A stretch of 64,000 bases of DNA from Pelomonas sp047654805 (GTDB lineage: Bacteria; Pseudomonadota; Gammaproteobacteria; Burkholderiales; Burkholderiaceae_C), in NCBI RefSeq assembly GCF_047654805.1, contig NZ_JASGIV010000001.1, positions 1,054,001 through 1,118,000 of the forward strand. Reading direction: 5' to 3'. Each line of letters begins with the position of its first letter. The first letter of the stretch is position 1. A program made the translations under genes and the position numbers. Below, piece by piece: positions 8,336 to 18,021 of this stretch. Below the pieces are notes generated by a model that worked only from the letters and a program-made list of their open reading frames with translations, had not been told where the DNA came from and did not search any database.

Positions 8336-10291
8336 TTACTTGCCGTCCTTGACTTCCTTGAACTCGGCATCCACGACGTTGTCGTCGGCCGGGCGCTTGG
8401 CTTCGCCTTGCGGTGCGGCCTGCGGCTGCTCCGCACCGGCCGCCGCGGCGGCTGCGGCCTGGGCACCTTGCTGGTCGGCATAGATCTTCTCGCCCAGCTT
8501 CTGGCTGGCGGTCATCAGGGCTTCGGTCTTGGCCTCGATGTCGGCCTTGTCGTCGCCCTTGATGGCCTCTTCCAGATCCTTGGCGGCTGCCTCGATCTTG
8601 TCCTTTTCGCCGGCTTCGAGCTTGTCACCGTGTTCGGCGAGCGACTTGCGCACGCTGTGCACCATGCCGTCCGCCTGGTTGCGGGCGCCGACGAGCTCGA
8701 CCTTCTTCTTGTCCTCGGCCGCGTTGGCCTCGGCGTCCTTGACCATCTTCTCGATCTCGGCCTCGGACAGGCCGGAGTTCGCCTTGATGGTGATCTTGTT
8801 TTCCTTGCCGGTGCCCTTGTCCTTGGCGCCCACGTGCAGGATGCCGTTGGCGTCGATGTCGAACGAGACCTCGATCTGCGGCACGCCGCGCGGAGCCGGC
8901 GGGATGCCCTCGAGGTTGAACTCGCCCAGCGACTTGTTGGCCTGGGCCAGTTCGCGCTCGCCCTGGTAGACCTTGATCGTCACGGCCGGCTGGTTGTCGT
9001 CGGCCGTGGAGAAGGTCTGCGAGAACTTCGTCGGGATGGTCGTGTTCTTCTTGATCATCTTCGTCATCACGCCGCCCAGGGTCTCGATGCCCAGGCTCAG
9101 CGGGGTGACGTCCAGCAGCAGCACGTCCTTGCGCTCGCCGCCCAGGACCTGGCCCTGGATGGCGGCACCGACGGCCACGGCCTCGTCGGGGTTCACGTCG
9201 CGGCGCGGTTCCTTGCCGAAGAACTCCTTGACCTTGTCCTGCACCTTGGGCATGCGGGTCATGCCGCCGACCAGAATCACGTCGTCGATGTCGGACAGCG
9301 ACACGCCGGCATCCTTCACCGCGGTGCGGCACGGAGCGATGGTGCGCTCGATGAGCTCGTCAACGAGGCTCTCCAGCTTGGCGCGGGTCAGCTTGACGTT
9401 CAGGTGCTTGGGACCGGTTGCGTCGGCCGTGATGTAGGGCAGGTTGACGTCGGTCTGCGAGCTGTTGGACAGCTCGATCTTGGCCTTCTCGGCGGCTTCC
9501 TTCAGGCGCTGCAGGGCCAGCACGTCCTTGGTCAGGTCGACGCCTTGGTCCTTCTTGAACTCCGCAATGATGTAGTCGATGACGCGCTGGTCGAAGTCCT
9601 CGCCGCCCAGGAAGGTGTCGCCGTTGGTCGACAGCACTTCGAACTGCATCTCGCCGTCCACGTCGGCGATCTCGATGATGGAGATGTCGAAGGTGCCGCC
9701 GCCCAGGTCATAGACGGCGATCTTGCGGTCGCCCTTGCCGTGCTTGTCCAGGCCGAAGGCCAGGGCCGCGGCGGTGGGCTCGTTGATGATGCGCTTGACG
9801 TCCAGGCCGGCAATGCGGCCGGCATCCTTGGTGGCTTGGCGCTGGGCGTCGTTGAAGTAGGCCGGAACCGTGATGACGGCCTCGGTCACTTCCTCGCCGA
9901 GGTAGTCCTCGGCCGTTTTCTTCATCTTGCGCAGCACCTCGGCGCTGACCTGGGGCGGCGCGTATTTCTTGCCGCGCACTTCCACCCAGGCGTCGCCGTT
10001 GTCGGCGGCTGCGATGGTGAAGGGCATCAGGTCGATGTCCTTCTGCACTTCCTTCTCGGCGAACTTGCGGCCGATCAGGCGCTTCACGGCGTACAGCGTG
10101 TTCTTCGGGTTGGTCACCGACTGGCGCTTGGCCGAGGCGCCGACGAGGATCTCGCCGTCTTCCTGGTAGGCAATGATGGACGGCGTCGTGCGCGCGCCTT
10201 CGGCGTTCTCGATCACGCGGGTGGTGTTGCCTTCCATGACCGCCACGCACGAGTTGGTGGTGCCGAGGTCAATGCCGATGATCTTTCCCAT
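8336..10291 (-). CDS. dnaK: Chaperone DnaK (Hsp70)
   Basis: A 651-residue Hsp70. I place the start at 10291 (MGKIIGIDLGTTNSCVAV), preceded by AGGAGC; an open extension of 20 codons upstream has no family support. The nucleotide-binding domain shows IGIDLGTTNS, AVYDLGGGTFDISI and ILVGGMTRMP; the linker DVLLLDVTPLSLGIET leads to the substrate-binding domain and helical lid. The C-terminus ends in the usual acidic VVDAEFKEVKDGK. Confidence 0.98.
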   Translation of the reverse strand: MGKIIGIDLGTTNSCVAVMEGNTTRVIENAEGARTTPSIIAYQEDGEILVGASAKRQSVTNPKNTLYAVKRLIGRKFAEKEVQKDIDLMPFTIAAADNGDAWVEVRGKKYAPPQVSAEVLRKMKKTAEDYLGEEVTEAVITVPAYFNDAQRQATKDAGRIAGLDVKRIINEPTAAALAFGLDKHGKGDRKIAVYDLGGGTFDISIIEIADVDGEMQFEVLSTNGDTFLGGEDFDQRVIDYIIAEFKKDQGVDLTKDVLALQRLKEAAEKAKIELSNSSQTDVNLPYITADATGPKHLNVKLTRAKLESLVDELIERTIAPCRTAVKDAGVSLSDIDDVILVGGMTRMPKVQDKVKEFFGKEPRRDVNPDEAVAVGAAIQGQVLGGERKDVLLLDVTPLSLGIETLGGVMTKMIKKNTTIPTKFSQTFSTADDNQPAVTIKVYQGERELAQANKSLGEFNLEGIPPAPRGVPQIEVSFDIDANGILHVGAKDKGTGKENKITIKANSGLSEAEIEKMVKDAEANAAEDKKKVELVGARNQADGMVHSVRKSLAEHGDKLEAGEKDKIEAAAKDLEEAIKGDDKADIEAKTEALMTASQKLGEKIYADQQGAQAAAAAAAGAEQPQAAPQGEAKRPADDNVVDAEFKEVKDGK

Positions 10292-10369
10292 GTGAAGCTC
10301 CTGAGGAATTCGTTGATGTGTTCGATTTGTGGATAACTTGCCGTCCTTCAAGGGGCGGCGAGCTGTGAA

Positions 10370-10891
10370 TTACTTGGGCGCTGCAACCGTCACGAGCGCG
10401 GGCCGCAGCACGCGGTCGGAGATCAGGAAGCCCTTCTGCAGCACGGTGACCACCGTGTTGGCGTCCTGCTCGGCAGGCACCATGGAGATGGCCTGGTGCT
10501 GGTGGGGGTCGAACTTCGTGCCCGCGGCCGGGTTGACCTCGACGACCTTGTTGCGCTCCAGTGCACTGGTCAGTTGGCGGCGGGTGGCGTGAACGCCTTC
10601 CAGCACCGTCTCGACGGCGGCGCCAGGCGTGGCGATGGCGGCGTCCAGGCTGTCCATCACGGGCAACATGGCCTCGGCAAAGCCTTCGACGGCGAACTTG
10701 CGGGCCTTTGCTAGCTCTTCCTCGCTGCGGCGGCGAGTGTTTTCCACCTCGGCCTTGGCGCGCAGGTAGGCATCGCTCATCTCAGCGAGGCGGCCTTCCA
10801 GCTCGGCGATCTTGATCTCGGGGTTCAGGTCGGCGGCCGTAGGTTCGGCGGCGCCGGCTGCGTCTTCGGGCAGGGGGGTCTCGGTAGTCAT
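10370..10891 (-). CDS. grpE: Nucleotide exchange factor GrpE
   Basis: A 173-residue GrpE, which releases ADP from DnaK. An acidic N-terminus is followed by a long coiled-coil region (IAELEGRLAEMSDAYLRAKAE) and the C-terminal beta domain, with the family block NKVVEVNPAAGTKFDPHQHQA. It is the first gene after the sigma32 promoter, with a leader of about 20 bases, so it probably starts the heat-shock transcript that runs into dnaK and dnaJ. Confidence 0.96.
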   Translation of the reverse strand: MTTETPLPEDAAGAAEPTAADLNPEIKIAELEGRLAEMSDAYLRAKAEVENTRRRSEEELAKARKFAVEGFAEAMLPVMDSLDAAIATPGAAVETVLEGVHATRRQLTSALERNKVVEVNPAAGTKFDPHQHQAISMVPAEQDANTVVTVLQKGFLISDRVLRPALVTVAAPK

Positions 10892-10916
10892 GGCATCCAG
10901 GATCGGGTTCGCGTCG

Positions 10917-10944
10917 ACATGGGGCGCGATATCCCGGTTTCAAG
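10917..10944 (-). promoter_or_regulatory. Heat-shock sigma32 promoter of grpE-dnaK-dnaJ
   Basis: On the minus strand CTTGAAA (10938-10944), 13 bases, CCCCATGT (10917-10924) matches the sigma32 consensus CTTGAAA-N(11-16)-CCCCATNT at every specified base. The predicted transcription start is about 20 bases before the grpE ATG. I see no CIRCE inverted repeat, so control looks sigma32-based rather than HrcA-based at this promoter. Confidence 0.88.
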
Positions 10945-10972
10945 AGGGGGGATTCGAATCGGATTATCCGGG

Positions 10973-11395
10973 TCAACCCGGATTTTCATCGTCCAGCGAG
11001 GCCGACCATCGGTCCCAGTCCGCCAGCCGGCGGCGGTCCTGCTTGGTCGGGCGGCCCTGGGCTATGGTGGCCGCGGGCTCCGGTGCCAGCCGTCGCGCCT
11101 CGGCGGCGGCCTCGCGCGCAGTGATGCTGGCCGCGGTCTCGGCGTAGAGCAGTTGCGCCTGCGGCGCCGGCCCGCGCTGGCTGGACAGGCCCAGCACCTC
11201 GACCTCCCGCGCCACCGTGCCGATGCGGATGCTGAGCAGGTCACCGACCTTGACGTCGCGGGCCGGCTTGACCGGCAGGCCACCTATGCGCACGCGGCCC
11301 AGGTTGATCTCGTCGACGGCCAGGGCCCGGGTCTTGTAGAAGCGCGCCGCCCAGAGCCACTTGTCCAGGCGCATGCCCACCGACACTGTGCTCAT
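10973..11395 (-). CDS. hslR: Ribosome-associated heat-shock protein Hsp15 (S4 domain)
   Basis: A 140-residue S4-type RNA-binding protein. The S4 domain begins at MRLDKWLWAARFYKTRALA and includes INLGRVRIGG and VKVGDLLSIRIG; the basic C-terminal tail (GRPTKQDRRRLADWDRW) is typical of Hsp15, which binds free 50S subunits carrying nascent chains after heat shock. I chose the ATG at 11395 because it overlaps the hemH stop (ATGA), giving translational coupling. A longer open reading frame upstream is a frame shadow of hemH. Confidence 0.92.
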   Translation of the reverse strand: MSTVSVGMRLDKWLWAARFYKTRALAVDEINLGRVRIGGLPVKPARDVKVGDLLSIRIGTVAREVEVLGLSSQRGPAPQAQLLYAETAASITAREAAAEARRLAPEPAATIAQGRPTKQDRRRLADWDRWSASLDDENPG

Positions 11396-12498
11396 TCGCG
11401 AGCTCCGGCGGCCAGCGCCCGCACGCGCTGCAGGGCCAGGGTGTCGGGATGCGGTGCTACGGTGGGCCAGCCCTGCAGATGACGCTCGGCCAGGTCGGCC
11501 AGCGCGCGCATGCCGGCGGGGCGGTCGTTCAGGCAGGGGATGTAGGCAAAGCGCTGGCCGCCCGCGGCGAGGAAGGCGGCGCGCGCCTCCTGGGCGATCT
11601 CCTCCAGCGTCTCCAGGCAATCCGCGGAGAAGCCGGGGCAGATGACGTCGACGGACTTCGTGCCCTCCTTGGCGAGCCTGACGAGGCTGGGCTCGGTGTA
11701 GGGTTGCAGCCACTTGGCCTTGCCGAAGCGACTCTGGAAGCTCACCAGCCACTCGCTGTCCTTCAGGCCCAGCGCCTCGGCCAGCAGGCGGCCTGTCTTC
11801 AGGCACTCGCAGTGGTAGGGGTCGCCCAGGTGGAGTGTGCGCTCGGGCATGCCGTGGAAGCTCATGACCAGCATGTCGCCGCGGCCCTCGCGTTGCCAGT
11901 GCTCGCGCACGCTCTGGGCCAGCGCACCGATGTAGCCGGCATCGTCGTGGTAGCGATTGACGAAGCGCAGTTCCGGGACATGCCGGGTCTGCAGCGCCCA
12001 GCGGGCCACGTCGTCGATGACGCTGGCCGTGGTGGCGCCCGAGTACTGCGGGTAGGCGGGCAGCACCAGCACGCGACGCACGCCGTCACGCTTGAGCGCA
12101 TCCAGTGTGGTGGCAATGGCCGGTTGGCCATAGCGCATCGCATGGGCCACGCGCACGCGCAGGCCGCGCTCGCCCAGGTGGCCTTGCAGCAGCTTGGCCT
12201 GCTTCTCGGTCCAGACCTTGAGCGGGGAACCCTCGGGCGTCCAGACGGTGGCGTACTTCGCGGCCGACTTGGCTGGCCGCACGCGCAGGATGATGCCGTG
12301 AAGGATCAGCGCCCAGGCGAGCTTCGGGATCTCGACGACGCGGGGGTCGGCCAGGAACTGGGCCAGGTAGCGGCGCAGCGCTGGCGCTGTCGGGGCATCG
12401 GGTGTGCCGAGGTTGCACAGCAGGACGGCGACGTCGGTGCCCAGGGGGGCAGCGGGCGCGGCGCCGTGGCGCTGCGGCGGTTCGGGGAGGAAGCGCAT
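11392..12498 (-). CDS. hemH: Ferrochelatase
   Basis: A 368-residue ferrochelatase, which inserts Fe(II) into protoporphyrin IX in the last step of heme synthesis. Signatures: VAVLLCNLGTPDAPT near the N-terminus, RYGQPAI, VLPAYPQYSGATTAS, MSFHGMPER (catalytic His region) and CPGFSADCLETLEEI (catalytic Glu region). The start MRFLPEPPQRHG at 12498 is eight bases after the upstream cyclase stop and fits family length; a 48-codon upstream extension is unsupported. It overlaps hslR. Confidence 0.95.
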   Translation of the reverse strand: MRFLPEPPQRHGAAPAAPLGTDVAVLLCNLGTPDAPTAPALRRYLAQFLADPRVVEIPKLAWALILHGIILRVRPAKSAAKYATVWTPEGSPLKVWTEKQAKLLQGHLGERGLRVRVAHAMRYGQPAIATTLDALKRDGVRRVLVLPAYPQYSGATTASVIDDVARWALQTRHVPELRFVNRYHDDAGYIGALAQSVREHWQREGRGDMLVMSFHGMPERTLHLGDPYHCECLKTGRLLAEALGLKDSEWLVSFQSRFGKAKWLQPYTEPSLVRLAKEGTKSVDVICPGFSADCLETLEEIAQEARAAFLAAGGQRFAYIPCLNDRPAGMRALADLAERHLQGWPTVAPHPDTLALQRVRALAAGARE

Positions 12499-12506
12499 GC
12501 GTGGCG

Positions 12507-13472
12507 TCAGCGTCGCGAGCGCGGGCCGAAGGACTGGGGCTCGGTGTCGTAGAAGTGCAGCACTTCGAAGCGGACGCTGGGCGATTGCTCGTCGCCCGGC
12601 GGGCCGCCCAGGCCGATGGTGCCGCTGCCGTGCAGCGTGCAACTGCCGCGCTTGAGGCTGAGCAGCTCGCCCGAATCGCCGAAACGGACATAGGTGCCGT
12701 TGTAGGAGAGGTCGGTCAGCTCGAAGCTGCTGCCCTGCCAGTCGATTCGGGCGTGCGAGCGCGACACGCGGGCGTCGGTGATGCAGTAGGTCGCCTGCAC
12801 GCTGCGCCCCAGCACGATGGGCATGGCGCCGATGTCGAAGACGCGGTCCAGGTCCTGCCAGATCAGGCGCATGCCTTCGGGCTCGTTGGAACGCATCGGC
12901 TCGCCGAACTGCGTGGCCGCGGCGTCGGCGCCGCGCAGCGGCGTGGCGTCCAGGCGGTAGACATGCACAGGCTCGATGCGACCGCGCACGGAGATGCGGT
13001 CCAGGCTGCGGAAACGCCCCTTGGATGCATGGTGCAGGCCGGCCAGCACCTCGGCCGTGATGAGGATCTCGCCATCGCCCGCATGGTCGATGAGCCGGGC
13101 CGCGACGTTGACCGCGTCGCCGAAGCAGTCGCCGTTGAGCTCGACGACTTCGCCGCGCGCCAGCGCCACCTGCAGGCGCAGCGCGAGCAGGGCGGGGTCG
13201 TTCTGGCGGCGCGCGCGCTGTACGGTCTTCTCCAGAAGCTCCTGCATGCGCTGCGCCGCGCGTACGCCGTCGCGGGGCGTCTCGAAGGCGGCCATCAGGC
13301 CGTCGCCGAGCGTCTTGACGAGCTGGCCGCCGCTCTCCAGCACGGCCTCGCTGATCTGTCCGACGGTCTGCGTGACCATCGCACTCGCTTCGGCATTGCC
13401 CAGGGACTCGTAGAGCCCGGTGCTGCCTCGCAGGTCGGCGAAGAGGACGGTGCGTTCCCGGATCGCGGTCAT
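12507..13472 (-). CDS. Class III adenylate/guanylate cyclase with FHA domain
   Basis: A 321-residue soluble signalling protein. Residues 1-175 form a class III cyclase domain: VLFADLRGST with metal Asp13, KTLGDGLMAAF with Asp57, and FGDAVNVAARL with Asn122 and Arg126 as transition-state residues, so it looks catalytically competent. Residues about 215-300 form an FHA phosphothreonine-binding domain (GRSVQATYCI, RVSRSHARID, LSYNGTYVR). The FHA domain predicts recruitment to, or control by, a Ser/Thr kinase; an intact kinase is encoded at 30155-32530. It is followed closely by hemH. Confidence 0.85.
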   Translation of the reverse strand: MTAIRERTVLFADLRGSTGLYESLGNAEASAMVTQTVGQISEAVLESGGQLVKTLGDGLMAAFETPRDGVRAAQRMQELLEKTVQRARRQNDPALLALRLQVALARGEVVELNGDCFGDAVNVAARLIDHAGDGEILITAEVLAGLHHASKGRFRSLDRISVRGRIEPVHVYRLDATPLRGADAAATQFGEPMRSNEPEGMRLIWQDLDRVFDIGAMPIVLGRSVQATYCITDARVSRSHARIDWQGSSFELTDLSYNGTYVRFGDSGELLSLKRGSCTLHGSGTIGLGGPPGDEQSPSVRFEVLHFYDTEPQSFGPRSRR

Positions 13473-13492
13473 GGCGAAAGTTTATCGGCGTG

Positions 13493-13516
13493 AAAAAGGC
13501 CGGCAGGGCCGGCCTT
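13493..13516 (-). terminator. Intrinsic terminator after rpoD
   Basis: On the minus strand AAGGCCGGC and GCCGGCCTT (13508-13516 with 13496-13504) form a perfect 9-bp stem with a 3-base loop, followed by TTT. It ends the dnaG-rpoD transcript 14 bases past the rpoD stop. Confidence 0.75.
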
Positions 13517-13530
13517 GGTGGATTTCACGA

Positions 13531-15777
<2,247 letters not shown>

Positions 15778-16107
15778 GCAGGTCCTTCGGGTTTGCGCGG
15801 TCAATTCAGAAATGCAGCAGCCACCGCAGCCTGCCCGGGCTCGGATTCAAACCGGCGGGGCATGGGTGCGGTGGCTTTCGTCGCCGGGTATCAACCGAGT
15901 TGGCCGAGGGACCCAGGCGTGGCGCGAACAAGCTGGCGTGATCGTTTGGAGTGCAGAGGTGGCGGATGAGTTGGCCTTTAAAACCCCTTGGGTCTTCCCG
16001 TTGGGTTGCCCAGTGTCGCTGGGTGGCCGGGGTCCGGCATCTCTCTGCCGTCACTCTTGTTGACGCGCGCGGAAAACGAGAGATTATCGTCCAATTTCAA
16101 CGCAAGG
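15778..16107 (-). other. Long rpoD leader between dnaG and rpoD
   Basis: 330 bases without a convincing gene. Given the promoter at 16083-16111, about 300 nt would be transcribed ahead of rpoD. On the minus strand it holds a small hairpin, CCCAG-CGACA-CTGGG (16009-16023), and a GGGGTTTTAAA stretch near 15980, too weak to call a terminator. An 82-codon open frame in the leader (15806-16054) has no recognisable features. Confidence 0.45.
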
Positions 16108-16111
16108 TCAA
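16083..16111 (-). promoter_or_regulatory. Sigma70 promoter of rpoD, overlapping the dnaG stop codon
   Basis: On the minus strand TTGACC (16106-16111), exactly 17 bases, GATAAT (16083-16088) is a near-consensus sigma70 promoter. The -35 element overlaps the dnaG stop at 16108-16110. It would give rpoD transcription independent of dnaG. Confidence 0.7.
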
Positions 16112-18012
16112 AGATCAGACGGTTTGGGTGGCGCAATCCCATGGCGCTCCCGCATGCGCGCGAGCGCCTCAAGCGCGCGGCGGCGCTCTTCGTCGGTGGC
16201 GCCGCCGCCGCCGGGCAGGGGCGTCGAGGCGCGCGAGCGCAGCTCGGTGACGGCGCGTGCCAGGTCGCCGGCGGGGTCGGATTCCTCGATGCCCAGCGCC
16301 TGGATGTGGCCGGTCAGGCGGCCCACGGCCTCGCCGAAACCGTCGGCCACCAGCCCTGCCTGGATCGCCGCCCAGGCAGTGGGGCCGTGGTGGGTCAACT
16401 GACGTTCCAGCCATTGGATCAGGGCGCCGTGCATGCCTGCAAGGTCATGGAGCAGGGTGCGGTCCTCGTCCGCGAGCGTCTCCCACAGCTCGCTGTGCTG
16501 GAGCAGCAGCCGGACGGCGTTGTCCATCGGGGTTGACGGCGCAGCCCGCGGCCCGGCCGGCGGGGCCTCCTCGTCGCGGCCCTTGCGCTTCCAGTCCCCC
16601 TTGCCTTTCCAGTCGCCTTTGCCTTTCCATTCGGCCTTGGGCTGCCAGCGCGGCTTCTCGGCCGGTGCGGCCGGTGCGGCGGCGGCCGCAGGCGGCGCCG
16701 CGGCCGCCTCCCCCAGCCACAGCGCCTGCAGCTCGGTCTCGGGCATCTGGCCCTGCCGGGCCAGCTCGCCGAGCAACTGGCGTCGCAGCAGGCCTTCGGG
16801 CAGCAGGCTCCACAGCGGTCGGGCCTGGTTGAGCATGCGCGCACGGCCCTCTGGGGTGCCAAGGTCGCACCCGTCTGAGGCGACCTGGCTGAGCTGGCGC
16901 GACAGCGGCACGGCCGTCTCCACGCAGCGCTCGAAGGCCTCGGCGCCGAGTTCGCGGACGTAGGAGTCGGGATCGTGCTCGGGGGGGAGGAACAGGAACT
17001 TGACGGTGTGGGTTTCCGTCGCGTGGGGCAGGGCGGCTTCCAGCGCCCGGACGGCGGCGCGACGGCCTGCAGCGTCGCCGTCGAAGCTGAAGACGACCAT
17101 GTCCGTGTGCCGGAACAGTTTGTGCACATGATCGGCCGTGCAGGCCGTGCCCAGCGTGGCGACGGCGTTGGCGATGCCGTACTGGGCCAGGGCGACGACG
17201 TCCATGTAGCCCTCGACGACCAGGGCATAGCCGCGCTGGCGCATGGCCTGGCGGCCCTCGTACAGGCCGTACAGCTCGCGGCCCTTGTGGAAGACCGGCG
17301 TCTCGGGCGAGTTCAGGTACTTGGGCTCGCCCTTGTCCAGTACGCGGCCGCCGAAGCCGATGACTTCGCCCTGCACGTTGCGGATGGGGAACATGACGCG
17401 GTCGCGGAAGCGGTCGTAGCGCTTGGCATCCTCGCCAGGCCCGACGTCGGGAGTGATCACCAGGCCAGACTCCACGAGCTGCGGGTCGTCATATGAGGGG
17501 AAGCCGCTGGCCAGCGAGCGCCAGCCCTCAGGGGCGTAGCCCAGGCCGAAACGGGCAGCGATCTGGCCTGTCAGGCCGCGGCCCTTCAGGTAGGCCACGG
17601 CGCGGGGGGCCTTGCGCAGCTGCGCTTTGTAGAACTCGGTGGCGCGCGCCAGCACGTCAGTCAGGCTTTGCTGCCTGGCCCTCTCGGCCTTGGCGCGCTC
17701 GCGTTGCTCGGGGCTGCGCTCGTCCTGCGGCACCACCATGCCCACCTGCTGGGCCAGGTCTTCCACTGCTTCGACGAAGCTCGCGGCCGTGTGCTCCATC
17801 AGGAAGCCGATGGCATTGCCGTGCACGCCACAGCCGAAGCAGTGGTAGGTCTGGCGGCTGGGGCTGACGATGAAGCTGGGTGACTTCTCGCCGTGGAAGG
17901 GGCATAGGCCCTTGTGGTTGATGCCGGCCTTCTTCAGGTCCACGTGGCGACCCACCACGTCGACGATATCGACGCGGGACAGCAGATCCTGGATGAAGCC
18001 TTGGGGAATCAC
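16108..18012 (-). CDS. dnaG: DNA primase
   Basis: A 634-residue primase that lays RNA primers at the replication fork. The N-terminal zinc domain is CPFHGEKSPSF...CFGCG (residues about 37-65, CHC2 type); the TOPRIM core includes LVVEGYMDVVALAQYG and FSFDGDAAGRRAA; the C-terminal domain binds DnaB. An unusual linker at about residues 461-477 contains tandem basic/aromatic KGKGDW-type repeats after an Ala/Pro-rich stretch. It lies nine bases after the GGDEF/EAL gene and upstream of rpoD; rpsU, the usual neighbour in this operon, is absent. Confidence 0.96.
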   Translation of the reverse strand: MIPQGFIQDLLSRVDIVDVVGRHVDLKKAGINHKGLCPFHGEKSPSFIVSPSRQTYHCFGCGVHGNAIGFLMEHTAASFVEAVEDLAQQVGMVVPQDERSPEQRERAKAERARQQSLTDVLARATEFYKAQLRKAPRAVAYLKGRGLTGQIAARFGLGYAPEGWRSLASGFPSYDDPQLVESGLVITPDVGPGEDAKRYDRFRDRVMFPIRNVQGEVIGFGGRVLDKGEPKYLNSPETPVFHKGRELYGLYEGRQAMRQRGYALVVEGYMDVVALAQYGIANAVATLGTACTADHVHKLFRHTDMVVFSFDGDAAGRRAAVRALEAALPHATETHTVKFLFLPPEHDPDSYVRELGAEAFERCVETAVPLSRQLSQVASDGCDLGTPEGRARMLNQARPLWSLLPEGLLRRQLLGELARQGQMPETELQALWLGEAAAAPPAAAAAPAAPAEKPRWQPKAEWKGKGDWKGKGDWKRKGRDEEAPPAGPRAAPSTPMDNAVRLLLQHSELWETLADEDRTLLHDLAGMHGALIQWLERQLTHHGPTAWAAIQAGLVADGFGEAVGRLTGHIQALGIEESDPAGDLARAVTELRSRASTPLPGGGGATDEERRRALEALARMRERHGIAPPKPSDL

Positions 18013-18021
18013 CCCGGGATT

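Noticed and set aside
8408..10336. A 642-codon open frame on the plus strand, antisense to dnaK
   Set aside because: High-GC codon bias keeps the antisense frame open; its translation is low-complexity Leu/Val/Gly/Asp with no family features, and dnaK is certain.
15806..16054. 82-codon open frame in the rpoD leader
   Set aside because: No ribosome-binding site, no recognisable sequence, and Pro/Arg-rich composition typical of shadows.
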